A stretch of DNA of 64,000 nucleotides from Inia geoffrensis. Its lineage: Eukaryota > Chordata > Mammalia > Artiodactyla > Iniidae. Each line of letters opens with the position of its first letter. The stretch's first letter is position 1. The stretch is taken from NCBI GenBank assembly GCA_036417435.1, contig CM070912.1:21564055-21628054 (forward strand), written 5' to 3'. Shown here piece by piece: positions 38,401 to 53,400 of the stretch. The translations under genes were made by a program, and so were the position numbers. The notes under the pieces are model-generated. The model saw only the letters and a program-made list of their open reading frames with translations. It had not been told where the DNA came from and searched no databases.

Positions 38401-38469
38401 AAGGGCTCTCCAAACACATCCACCAATTACAATGTAGCGACTTTATTTGGATCTGAATTCAAACAATTT

Positions 38470-39429
38470 TAAAAATGATAGGACAACTGGAGCAATGTAG
38501 TCGCTGGATGTTTAATGGTTAGGTTTTTTAGGTGTGACAATTGCAGTACGGCTCTTTTGAAAGAGTCCTTATCTTTTGCAGATATATATTTGCAAACCTG
38601 AAATATGATGTCTGGGATTTACGTGGAAATAACGGGGACCAAGGAGTGGCAGGAATCTGGGTGAAACAAACTGGTTATGTGTTGATACTTGCTGCAGCCT
38701 GAGCAGGGGTTATTATTATCTGTTTTCTTCTTTTTCGTGAGCTTGGAATTTTCTGTAATAAATTTAAAAGAAGAAGATGAAAAGGAAGAAGAGGAAGGGA
38801 AAGGGGGAAAACCGTAAAGATATTCAGACCCCTAGGTCAGTAAACGTGGCCAAATTTATGTAAGGAGAAAAAAATCCTCAGAAGGAAAAAAGTTTGTGCA
38901 CCAAAATATTTACTGCATCCGCATTACATATAAATACAGAAAGAAGCGGGGGGGGCGGGGGGCGGTAGGAAAAGATCCAACTTGAGTTCACCATTAAGGA
39001 AATGGTTATGTGAACTATGCTACATCAATTTCGTGGGTTATACAGCTATTTAAATGGGTATTAATAAAGACTACAATAGAAACACAAGGAAATCATTTTA
39101 TATCCAAAAAAAGCCAAATATGAAGTAATAAATGTATATGCACTTGTATTAAAACAGAAAGGAAATACATTGAAGTGTTAGGTTTTCATGGTGAAATTAT
39201 GAATGTCTTTTCTAATGAAAATATAATTGTGAACTCTAGAGATTTCCTTGCAATCCTTTACATTCAATGCTTGAATTTTTTTTTTTAAATAGCTTTTTTA
39301 AAATGTGTAATGCAAAATTACTTTGTCAATGACAAAATTAGACATTCTCTTCAGAAATGGCCAACTGTACTGCTCTGTTGCTCATCTGATGGTTTTAATG
39401 TAATATTTATATTATTTATAAATAGTTGT
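38470..39429. other. Intergenic, AT-rich with a G-rich run
   Basis: No gene seen. 38946-38966 is a run of G tracts separated by single bases, capable of forming a G-quadruplex. Confidence 0.45.
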
Positions 39430-39759
39430 GGGACTTCTCTGGTGGCACAGTGATTAAGAATCTGCCTGCCAATGCAGGGGACACAGATTCGATCCCTGAT
39501 CAGGGAAGATCCCACATGACGCGGAGCAGCTAAGCCTGCGCGCCACAACTACTGAGCCTGCGCTCTAGAGCCGCAGAGCCACAACTACTGAAGCCTGCGT
39601 GCCTAGAGCCCGTGCTCCGCAACAAGAGAAGCCACCGCCATGAGAAGCCCGCACACCGCGACGAAGAGTAGACCCCGCTTGCCGCAACTAGAGAAAGCCC
39701 GCGCACGGCAACGGAGACTCAAGGCAGCCAAAAATGGTAAAATAAATAAATTTATTTTT
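39430..39759 (+). mobile_element. CHR-family SINE, long form
   Basis: Forward copy 'gggacttctctggtggcaca' to 'ggcagccaaaaatggtaaaa'. Flanks share aatagtt, a short, possibly eroded duplication. Confidence 0.9.
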
Positions 39760-40800
39760 AAAATAGTTATATTTATCAGCACCCTCAAAAACATCCTTTT
39801 ATCCCCAGGCTCCTGGTTTAAACAAGAATCTTACTCTCAAGCACTAAATGATAGAAAATGTCTTCCATCCTTCGTCAATTTTTGATTTAGAAAATAGGTG
39901 TCTATGAGTTTCACATGATTTATCTTGGAAGAATAAAAGTACCTTTTTATTGTCAAAAATTTTAATGTTAATTTGTAAATGTGTATGTGTGGGTACATAT
40001 ATGGATGGAAAAAAGTCTAGAAGGGCATATACCAAAATGTTAATAGCGGTGCTCTAAGATTATGATACAGATGAAACCTACTTGCATTTTCTTCTTTACA
40101 CCTGTCTGTATTTTCTACTTTTTCTATGACAAACATGCCAAAACCAGTAGGGCTTTATGATCAGTCACAGCCACCTGATAAATAATAATAAAAACAAGGT
40201 GGCAAAATCAAGGGCAGGGAAAACTTTTTTGTTCTGCTGAGTATAAAAAGGACTGCCAATGTATTCTCAAACACCACAAGTCTACCATTTGAAAAGTGTT
40301 GAGGGTTCAAAGGCATTTAAAACCCATATGCTGTGTTGACCCCTGAACAGGATATAAGAAAACAGCATTTGGGCATTCTACCTGTTCTTAATTATTTTCC
40401 AGAATTTAAGAAATGCAGGTCTGTAATAAGATATTCCAGTTTCACATGGTCATTTATTTGGGGGTGGAGAAAGGGGATCTTTACTTTTCATTTTACACTT
40501 ATTGAAAGTAATTTTTAAATGGCTTTGCATCAGAAATACACTAGTATTTAATTCATTTAGAGTCAATACAGCATATTGACTCTAAAATCCAGAGGGAAAT
40601 CTTAAGTTCTAGTTATGTAATAATATTCTCCTAATTTTCCAAAAGTATGAAATTTCATAACTAAAAAGAAGTACTTTGGTATCAGTGGACACTGATTCCA
40701 ATTCATTGATATCAATATAGATAGCAAGCTATAAAGTGCAAGTTACTAGTAAATGAAACCCAATGCTGTACAAATTGTACTGTAAAAACACATCATCAAG
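39760..40800. other. Intergenic, no recognised feature
   Basis: AT-rich. A short inverted pair 'attgactcta'/'tagagtcaat' lies at 40559-40584. Confidence 0.45.
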
Positions 40801-41680
40801 GAAACTCAAAACCACTAGATACCACCTCATATCCACTGAATGGCTACTGTCAAGACAAATACAAAATTACAAGTGTTAGGGAGGATATGGAGAAATTGGA
40901 ACCCTTGTGCACTGTTGGTGGGAATGTAAACTGGTGCAGCCACTGTGGGAAACAATATGGCAATTCCTCAAAAAATTAAACATAGAATTACCATCTGATC
41001 CAGCAATTCCACTTCTGGGTATATACCCAAAAGAAATGAAAACAGTGACTCAAACAGATTATTTGTACACCCATGTTCATAGCAGCATTTTGTTATTATT
41101 CTCAATAACAAAAAGCTGGAAGTAACACAGGTGTCCATTGACAGATGAATGGATAAGCAAAATACATACAATGGAATATTATTCAACTTTAAAAAGGGAA
41201 GAGGGACTTCCCTGGTGGTCCAGCAGTTAAGACTCAATGCTTCCACTGCAGGCGCTGTGGGTTCGATCCCTGGTTGGGGAACTAAGATCCCACATGCCGC
41301 GCAGCACAGCCAAAAAAAAAAAAAAGGGAAGAAATTCTGACACATGCTACAATATGGATGAACCTTGAGATCATTGTGCTAAGTGAAATAAGCCAGTCAC
41401 AAAAGGACAAATATTGTATGATTCTACTTATATGAGTTACCTAGAATAGCCAAATTCATAGAAAGTAGAACAGTGATTGCCAGGGGCTGGGGGCGAAGAG
41501 GGAATGGGGAGTTAGTGTTTAATGGGTACAGAGTTTCAGTTTTGCAAAATGAAAAGAGTAAAAATGGATAGTGGCGATGGTTGCACAATATGAATGTACG
41601 GAATACCACTAAACTGAACACCTAAAAACGGTTAAGATGGTAAATTTCACGTGATTTTTACAATAAAAAATTGGAAGGAA
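40800..41680 (+). mobile_element. L1 ORF2 end and 3' UTR, split by a SINE
   Basis: 'gatccagcaattccacttct', 'cataatg'-like spacing, and 'gttgcacaatatgaatgtac' show a mammalian-wide L1 3' end. It is interrupted at 41203-41320. Confidence 0.8.
41203..41320 (+). mobile_element. Short tRNA-derived SINE
   Basis: 'gggacttccctggtggtcca' through 'gggttcgatccctggttggg' to 'gcacagcc' plus poly(A). Perfect 12-bp duplication aaaaagggaaga at 41191-41202 and 41321-41332. Confidence 0.92.
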
Positions 41681-41699
41681 AAGATAAATAATGGTACTG

Positions 41700-43089
41700 T
41701 ATCAGTAAACACTAACAATTTAAAAAGTAAGCAACTAAATGGGATGTGGTATGCTGAGTTGGCTCCTAGAACAGTAAAAAGGTCATTAATGGAAAAATGG
41801 GCAAAATTGCAGTAGTCAGTAGCTTACTTAACAGTAGTGTACCGATGTTAATTTCTTAGTTTAGACAAACATACCGTGGCTGCTATGCAAGATAACGTTA
41901 GGGGGTTAAGGGTATACAGGAACTCTCTGTACTATCTTTGCAAGGTTTCTTGAAATCTAACACTATTCCAAAATAAAAGTTCATTTTAAAATAAAATTTT
42001 AAAAAGCAAGTGACAACTAAAAAGTTAGAATCAACTCCTGCATAGAAGACAGACAATACAAATGTATTAGAATTGATAAAGGTAAGCAGCAAAACATATG
42101 AACACCTATATAGCTACGGTAGATATGAAATTGTTTTTCTTGTGCCGTTCACTGCTGCCCAGCTACTGTCTCATCATCCACTACTTGCAAAAAAGGCAGG
42201 CTGTTGAATTTTATATTGCGGTAGTATTTCCTTAATGATCCTGGGTGCATTTTTTCACTTAGATCTTAGCATGGACACAGTGTGAACTTCCTTCTGCCAA
42301 TTCATGATTTTCTATCTTTGATAAGTTGTGACTTAGTGAGCATCCTGGTTGTTTCAAGTCAATGACGAGCCCAGTGTTGTGCTCAGTGGACTCCTAGGCA
42401 GCACAACTCAGCCTGGACAACCCTAGCTCAGTCCACCAGCTTCCAGCTGCAACATGGGTGCATTGGATACAAGCTTATTTGGGGGGGGGGGGTACTTAGG
42501 CATCTGCACAAACATAGTAGGTCACTTTAGCCACTAGAAGCCCCTGTTGAAGGTGCTGTAGCTTTTAGAGAAAAAAGATCATGAAATACTTTTATCAGTA
42601 ACCGAGCAGCGGGAAGCAATTGATGAAAGCATATTGCTTCATTATAAGTCTATTTAAATACTATACTCAGAACTAAGTGAAAACAAAGCTTTACTCAGAA
42701 AGACGACTTGAAACAGCTAAGTTCTACTTTATTTCCCAGCCCAGCTTCTTTTCTGTTAAGGGTCAACTGTGTAAAAACTGATGCGACATTGAGAAGGGTA
42801 GAAAATACACTGTCTCTCTTAACAACTCTGCACAAGGGAGAAATGACTAAGGCTATTGTGTCTTCTTCCCTTCCTTTCCCTTCCCTGAAATCAGTAGTCT
42901 AAACACTCAAGGGGCTTTTACAACTGCAGGTGCAAAGAGCTTTGACTCACAGGTGCAGCTTGCATTTCCTTTCTCTGTAACCTTTAAGGTCAACTGGTTA
43001 GCTTGCTTTGACCACAAATAGAGCTCTTCTTAATTCCTCTAGTACAACCTTAACTTGATATGAAGCACTTACACAGGAACGGTGTAGAC
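41700..43089. other. METTL9-OTOA intergenic, no recognised feature
   Basis: Unique-looking AT-rich sequence with a pure G run at 42480-42491. No SINE or exon was identified. Confidence 0.45.
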
Positions 43090-45117
43090 AAGAAGGCAGT
43101 TTATTGTATTTTGGGGAGAAAAAAGAAAAAACATGACTCCATTTAGGGAAAAAAAAAACAGCCATTGACACTCAGTAAGCAACACTGCCATCTAGTGGAA
43201 TGGTGACACACCATCAAGACTTTCAAGACCAGGCATGAAACATGAGCGGATTTGCTGGTTTAAATTTTCACCAAAAAAACCCCCGCACTTTTGAGAAGCT
43301 GGCTTTCAGAGAACCTCAGATTTTGAGAAAGTATTTTTACCTTTGAAATAAATTAATGTATGTGCTTTCTCTGATTTGGGGGCTAAAGAATGAGGTGTGT
43401 GTTTTTCAAATAGACTCTCAAATTAATTCTGGATTTCAAGGTTATGAAACACTTTGGAGCAGCCTGCCTCTTTGAACATCCGTCACTCTTGCACTCTTGT
43501 TCGGCAGTCTAAATAGTAACCCCTGATGATGACAGTTTATAAAGAAGCAAAACTCAACTACACAAGAACTACATTAAGTTTACTCATTTCCTCTATTTTT
43601 ACAATCTAAGGTGCTAAGTATTTGCACTTCACTTATTTGAATTCCTGGAAAAAAGCATTAGAACACACCAATAACACTTTTGCATAAATAACATAACCCA
43701 ACTCTTATGACTACACAATAACATTGGAAGATATTGGTGTGAGGACGTGGGAATGCTGTTCTCAATGAATAATAAAGTCATTCTTCTCAAGGATTTAGTT
43801 CTCCTTTATACCCAGGTGTTGCGGTAAATGTGCTGATCTGATAACTTCTATGAGCATATGAATGAGAATATTTAATGAAACACCTGGCTGACAAAAGAAA
43901 TAAAGTTGTGAGAATAACATATTAATAGCCACGATCTCAAATTGGCATCTGTTATTACTGAGATTTTAGATTCTGGGTTAAGTGCTCTGCTCTTTGTAAC
44001 AACCATAATGGTTATTGATCTTGCTAATGAGTTCCTCATTGCAACATTTCTGGATATATAGTTGGAGGCACTTGCTGACTCTAGAATGCATGAGTCTGAC
44101 ATGGCTTCCTCAAACTCTTGGCAAACTCTAAACTCAGTTAAGGATTTCGATAAACTCAGTTAAGGATTTCGAAAGAGCCGAGTTCTGGGAAAGATGTATA
44201 CAAGTAGAGTACGAAGCTGAATTAAAACGTTTTTAGGTTGCATTTTTGTCAGAAGACAAACTGAATGTTTCAATGCTGAGAACCTGAGACTGTCCGGAAA
44301 AAACAAAATTCTGAATGTAGGACAGAAGCTACCACAAAGTCAGAATCCAGTGTTCCGCACTTCCGAAAACAACATGAGTTAGGGAGCGAGAGTGGTCCTC
44401 GAAGTACTGTATCTGAATGAGGTTGTTCTGAGGGTTCGTCTGGGTTGCCTGTGTTCACCACACCTTGCAGTAAGCACCCCACCCCCGTCTCAAGCCTTCC
44501 TTCACCGCACATTCAAGTCGACTGCATCCTTCACATACTGCTACTATTCGGGTACCCGTGAAGCCAAAGCAATGAAAGATGCTAGGGAAGCCTTATATTA
44601 ACTCAAACATGATGCCAAAGTCATCTCCAAAAAAGTTTATTAGCATGATTAAAAACATTTTCTTGAATAATGATAGAATTTCTAAACATGAAAGAGTATC
44701 AGTGGCTATATCCTATAACCAATATTTGCAACTGGATGGACAGCTTTATTGCCAGTCTTCATTTTATTAAAAACAATCCATATTTATTGGTTCCATGTGA
44801 AGTCATGACTATTGCTTTGCCTGGGAATGAGTCCCTACTGCAATTAAGTATAAAAAATATCTTCCATAATCGGAGTGTGAAGTGCATTACTGAGTAAAGA
44901 GTTAATAAAAATCCTCAAAGAGTTGGGTTTTTGTTTTTTAAAAACATTCCTTTTACACACTACAAAGAAATAATTAGTATTTTGGCTTTTAAAATTCCTA
45001 CATGATATTTAGAATGGCAGTCCCCAAAGGTCCTCCCTTCACATAATTGAGAACGCAGACCCTCTTCCGGAGCATACATTCTTGGGGTGGACTGTGAAAA
45101 TTTCAACCTCCACGCGT
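43090..45117 (-). other. METTL9: Probable METTL9 3' UTR
   Basis: The sequence after the stop codon is free of recognisable SINE or L1 copies for about 2 kb, unusual in this window. Minus-strand AATAAA signals occur at 44641-44636 and 43105-43100. The distal signal is followed by GT-rich sequence. It includes a perfect 22-bp tandem duplication at 44129-44172. The end point is inferred. Confidence 0.4.
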
Positions 45118-47353
<2,236 letters not shown>

Positions 47354-47420
47354 ATGGAGACTGTGAACAGAGGCAAAATCATTCTCGGTCTGGAACTCAA
47401 TCTGATTCTATTTCATGTCG
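47354..47420 (+). CDS. IGSF6: IGSF6 exon 1: start codon and signal peptide
   Basis: The exon encodes [20 protein letters not shown] and HV plus one base, then donor G|GTAAGG. The hydrophobic core [11 protein letters not shown] aligns with the human TNLILFCVGAV. Upstream at 47241-47280 is a pyrimidine-rich stretch with TTCCT (ETS/PU.1-like) cores, which would suit a myeloid promoter, but this is only suggestive. Confidence 0.88.
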
Positions 47421-50400
47421 GTAAGGTTCTTTTATTTTTCCCTCCATTTTATTTAAATCAGTTGCTACTTTTCGCCTAACTCATTTATGTTTTAAGCCCC
47501 TACAGATTAATTTTTAAATGTATAACATTATGGAAATTGTCTAAGGTGATAAATTTTTTTTTTCTCAGAGAAACAGGTAATAAAAGAATAGCTGAGAAAA
47601 TATTTCATATTAACACTGAAATTTTCCTTTGCTCTTATGCAGCTTTAGAGAAGAGCACCTCACCAAAGGGTTGAAAATATTCATAAAATCACGTTAGTAA
47701 TCAACAATTCAGTTCCCATACAGGTGAACTCACTCTGCACTAAACGATACTTGAATATTTTTAAAGAACAGTGCTTCAGAAAAGCTGAATTTCTATAAAT
47801 TAAAGTACTTGTCATTTAAAAAAACAACTGCAATGGCTCCTTCCTTGAAGAATCATCATCTCATAATATATGGATGCCTCTACCTGTTTTTTTCTCTATG
47901 AAAGAGTTTCCTACACCACAGTTCTAATAATCTCACCATAGTTCTAATAAATCTAATAATCTCAGACTTACCCACAAAGCTTGGGTCATAGGGCAGGAAA
48001 GGGAGCAAAAGCTCTTAAAATTATTTTTTTTCTCATCTGTCAAGAAATATATTAAAACGTTAACGGTGATTTTGGTGGGGGTGATGAAAGGACTATGGGT
48101 GATTTTTCTGCTTCTGCTTTCAGTTATAGTCTTTTCTTCCCTAATATGTATATATTACTTTTAATATATTTTAATTAGTATTATTTTAAAGAAGAATTCT
48201 TATCTTTTAAAGATATATTTTTGAAAGATGGGCAGATAAAATATCTGGAATTTGCCCTAAAATAACACAGTAGTGAAGGAGCAAGTAGGGAGAAGAGGTG
48301 AAACAACACTGGGTTGAAGTCAGGTGATGGCACAGAAGTTACTGTGCTGGTCGACTACTTCTGCATATGCTCGAAATGTTCCAAAAAGGCTGTTTTTTAG
48401 AAAGTGTCAAAAAATTAATTTTCTATGTATTTTCTAGCTTGGTCTTCAAAAACAGTAATCTTTTTTTATTCCCTCCACTAAGAAGATAAACTTTCAACCT
48501 TTTCAGAGGGTACTGTATTTTAAAAAAATATCCTACAGAGTATGGGAGTTCTTAAAGAGAAATTTTTCAAGGAGTGGGCTGCGGTGTGACATATCATCCA
48601 AACTTCCCTTTTTTCACTAAGATGTTGCTTCACAGCATGGGGGAGGGGGCAGCAGTGTCCTCACAGTCTGCGCTCTCACAGGAAACCACTGCAACTGGTT
48701 TTCTCCCTTCTCAGGCAGTAGTCAGAAATGAGCAGAGATATGAAACTCCAAAGTTGCAAATATTTATTTTACCCTGGAGCACTAGCTCTCCAAGAAAAAT
48801 GTTAAAAGGCAGCTTCCCTGTTAAAAACTCTATGTGACAGAGGACCTGAGACTGGGACACTGCTGGTTAACTTTGTGGCTTGGTAGGCCCACTTCCATTT
48901 CAAGTTTCCATACATAATGGATCACTACACCTTGTAAAGCGTTTCTTTGCTTCTAAAGTGACTGAGTCTGGGTAGGAGACCTGTGCTTACAGTTATCAGA
49001 CTTAGGAGTGACGCTAAGTCCCTCAGCTGACGAAGTAGGAAGCCTGGTCTTCTCCAAGTGACTTTACCCTCTCATCTGGTTTACTTTAACAGGTGGCTAA
49101 AAAGCTCCCAGCTCATCTTCAATTGTACAAATACTAAAATTAAAACAGGGTGAGAACAGATCTGCATCACAGATACCATGATTCTAGTTTTAATTCTTCT
49201 GTTCTGGGTCAGGACCTATAACAAAAACGTTAGGTGACAAAAAACTCGTCTGAAACTTACATCAGACCACTTGGATTACTTTTCAATTTCGTTTACAGTA
49301 GCAAAGGACAAAGTCAGACAAAATAAGACCACGTGGAAACATATAACCAGGCAAAGTCAGACTAAAAACATGCAAAAATTCCAATTTGTCTCAACCAATA
49401 CTATTTCACATAGAGCCTCCCCCTTGATCCCAAAAGGGTTGAGGGGAGGTCTTCCCATTTATAAACACCTGAGCGGCCTTCCAGCTTCACATGCCTGGGA
49501 TCAGATAGAAGGCCAAAGTAGGGACCCAACCTCTATGACATGAAAGCAGCAGGACGTGGTGGAGAGAGCACTGGACTGGATACCTAATCCCGGCCCTGCT
49601 AACGCATTGCTGAGATGTCCACAATTATCTCTAAAATGGGCATATGACACTTCCCATTAATGAAATAATGGTGGCAGCAGAAATAGCTACCTTTTATTAA
49701 ATACATACTAAGACTTAGGTAAGTAAATACTCCTTATGCATACATGGCCTCACTTAAACTTCCCGCTAAACTCATGAGGTGCACGATACTATCCCCATTT
49801 TGCTAATGAGGAAACAGACCAGAGAACTAGGAACTGGCAGAGCTAGGATCCGAACTGAAGTGTGTGCTCCAGGAGCTACACTCTCATCAAATAGATGAAA
49901 GCTACAAGAGACTACAAAGCAATGTACAAGTGCCAGGAAGAAATCCAACTTGCTGGGCTGTGGCACGGCCAGCTCATTAGGCCTCTGCTCAGTAATCAAA
50001 GACACTGTAGGCTAAGCCAGGGCTACATTTTCCCAGATGTACATCTTGCCTTTTATAATGTTTCCCACTGGGACAACTAGACTCATAAAAGAACAATTGT
50101 AAATTGTCATGAATTCCTAGCAATCACAACTGCCACAAGCCCCCCTGCTCCCCCCGCAAATCCCTACTGCCCATGTGCTCAATCAGTGGGCATGACATTT
50201 GCATGAAGGGCTTTGATACCTATTACTACACTGAATACAACACTCCTGTGAGGCCAGGGGGTACGGATGAGGAAACGGGCCCTGAGAGAGTAAGTGATCT
50301 GCATAGGGAGGTCAGAGGAAAGCTTGTACGTACACCACGAGTGTACACGTGGACCCCGAACTTCTGACTCCGGATTTGCTGTCACCTCCGCTCACGATAA

Positions 50401-53400
50401 TGCAGATTCCCGGGACCTCTCTGGGGCTGCCCTCAAGTACCAGACATCACTGCACAACAGCAGGCTGAGGTTAGGAAACTCGGAGAGTTAGGAAAAGTGA
50501 GGAATACCAGTGTCTACTTTTTTTTTTTTAGTCTCAATTTTTTTTAAATTGAAGTAAACTTGATGTACAATGTTATATAAGTTACAGGTGTACAACCTCA
50601 CAATTTTTAAAGGTTATACCCCATTTATAGTTATTATAAAATATTGGCACCAGTGTCTACTTTTACAGTCTTGTCTGTGCTGGGAGTGAGGGAAGAAAAA
50701 GAAAGCAATGGCTTTCAACGATTCTTCACGCCAAAATGTCAATAAAACAGAAGCACAAAGGGAGGTGAGAGGCCCACTAAACAGGCTCACCTGCTTCCTC
50801 CTGCAGGTGCCGTGGGCAACTGTACCGTCTCGGTGGTTCAACCGCCTTCCCTTGAAGTGGACTACACTCAAAAGGCTGTGACCCTGCAGTGCTCTTTCTC
50901 CACAGCGGGGTGCCCTGCAGAGCAACCAACAAGCCTGTGGTTTCGCTATGGCGCTCTCCAGTCCGAGAACCTGTGCTTGGATGGATGCAGCGATGAGACA
51001 GACAAATTCACACTTGTGAATCTGGCACAAAACCAAGTTTCCCTCACTGTAAACAGGCTGGCTTTCAATGACAGTGCAATCTACATCTGTGGAATAGCCT
51101 TTCCCAGTTCAAAGGAACCGAGAGCTAAGCGGACGGGAGGAGGGACTGTGCTGGTGGTAAGAGGTTAGTCAAGACTTTATTCCCGAACACTGCGTTCTGC
51201 TCTGCCCCCCGAAATGCATCACAATACTTACATGCAGAGATTATGAGGTAAATTTGATAACTTAGTACCCGAGCCAGTGAAGAGTGTGACCTGCACACAA
51301 GCTAACCTGAAGTCTGGATTCAAGAACTCCTCTGACACCATCTCCCAGCCTCCGCAGACACAGAGTCAGGGTTATGTGGGTGCTATATTCTCTTTCCATG
51401 TCCAGACTTTACTGGCAAAGGCTGACCAACTATGTCCTCGTTTTGTATGTTACACTGATTGCAATGTGATGATTAACTGACAGCCTTGTCAGTGTCTAGT
51501 CTGGTATTGCACCATCTAGGACAAAACACTGGAGAAGCGTAAGCGATCAATAAATTGGACCCAGAAAAAAATATGCATAATGGAGAATAAACGCAAATTT
51601 TAGGTGAAGACACTGGGGGATCCCTGACCCTACCCCTTCTGCATAGATAATGAACAGAAAGAAGGTCGGTGTGGCCCTGGCTTCTTGAGATTTACTAAAA
51701 TCCATGACAATTTCCTCAGGCAAGTGAGGACACGGAGCCTAGCTAAGTTCTATAAATTAAGAAATTAAGAAATTTCAGAGGAAAAGCTTCACGGGATTCT
51801 GGGGGAAGGAGAAGAAGGGCAGCAACTCCGTGCTTTTTTTCAGACCTTTCGCCTTTAAAGAAACTCTGGTACGGGCTTCCCTGGTGGCGCCGTGGTTGAG
51901 AATCTGCCTGCTAATGCAGGGGACACGGGTTCGAGCCCTGGTCTGGGAGGATCCCACATGCCGCGGAGCAGCTAGGCCCGTGAGCCACAACTACTGAGCC
52001 TGCGCGTCTGGAGCCCGTGCTCCGCAACGAGAGGCCGTGATAGTGAGAGGCCCGCGCACCGTGTTGAAGAGTGGCCCCCGCTTGCCACAACTAGAGAAAG
52101 CCCTCGCACAGAAACGAAGACCCAACACAGCAAAAATAAATAATAAAATTAATTACTAAACTCCTACCCCCAACATCTTCTTTAAAAAAAAAAAAAAAGA
52201 AAAGAAAAGAAACTGGTATGATGAGCACTGAGATCATTAAAACGTAAACTCAAATTAACCAGCCTTTTGGTTTTAAAACAGGACTTTGAGGAGCCCAGAT
52301 GGTCCTGTATTTTAACCCCTGCTTTAGTGCTCTAATGGCCTTTTGATATTCCACTGTCATTTAACCTTAGTTTATTCTCACCTGTAAGGTAAATTATAAA
52401 TGCGTTAATGCACATAAAGCATTTTTAATGGTGCCTGGTTCATAGCAAGTGCTCAATAAATATTAGCTATAGGTATTAAAACAAACACACAACAGCTTTG
52501 GAGATTTGTATATCTCACTACATGCATTCGTCTTCTATAAAAAATATTAGACAGAAGAAAAATGGTTTGTAAAGAGATGAAGGTTTCAAACCTGCAAATT
52601 TATGTGAAGAAACATTCTTCTTGAGGAATAGGAATGAAAGTACCACTAAGATAGACATGGCAATTTCCTTTTCTACAGAGCTCCTAATTTCACACTTGAA
52701 ACTTTTTAAGTTTTACAGATATGGTTGATTTGTTAGTTTCACAAGAAAAATGTATGTTGTATAAACTGAGTTCACACGATAAGCATCTATGGGATATTTA
52801 GTTGAAAAGTACAAGTTATTCAGATAACAATTATAAAGCTAAATGGATTTTGTATTTCAAATACTCAGGTACTTGAAGACATGGTGTGTTACTTCATCAC
52901 TACCTAGGGCACAGGACACTTCCTGCAAGGAGGGAGAAATTCAGAATGTGCAAATGGATTCAATAATTCCACTTCCAGAACTTCATTAGAAATAAGGGGC
53001 ACATATAACAATGCCTGTCTTTTAAGCATGCAGTGAGCACTAAAGTCTCAATGTACGGCCTTCTCAGGTTCTTAGAGAACTGCACCGTTCAGCTATGTGT
53101 ACTAAACAGTTCAAGGTTATAAATACACATGGGAAAGTATCTTAACTCCATAAACAGACTCTTGGTGACACTTGTACATCATATCTACTAAAAGAAACTT
53201 TAAACACCCTTGAACAAACCCTTAATGGTTATCTAGCTTTCAGCAAAACTTTATATAAAAAGTGATTCTTAGCATTATGACAAGCAATTAATTGAATTTT
53301 TTAAAATTTTAAGTTTTAAAAATGAATAACATGTTGGGCATAATACATTTAAAGAACTAATGAACTCGCTTTAACTATATCATATACTTGAGTACTTTCT

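Noticed and set aside
38033..38401. Several overlapping frames of 60-122 residues in GC-rich DNA
   Set aside because: CpG-island composition removes stop codons in all frames. No similarity or start context supports a protein.
49145..49215. Hydrophobic frame [11 protein letters not shown] considered as the IGSF6 signal-peptide exon
   Set aside because: It has no donor in the right phase. The exon at 47354-47420 matches the human N-terminus and has a proper GTAAGG donor.
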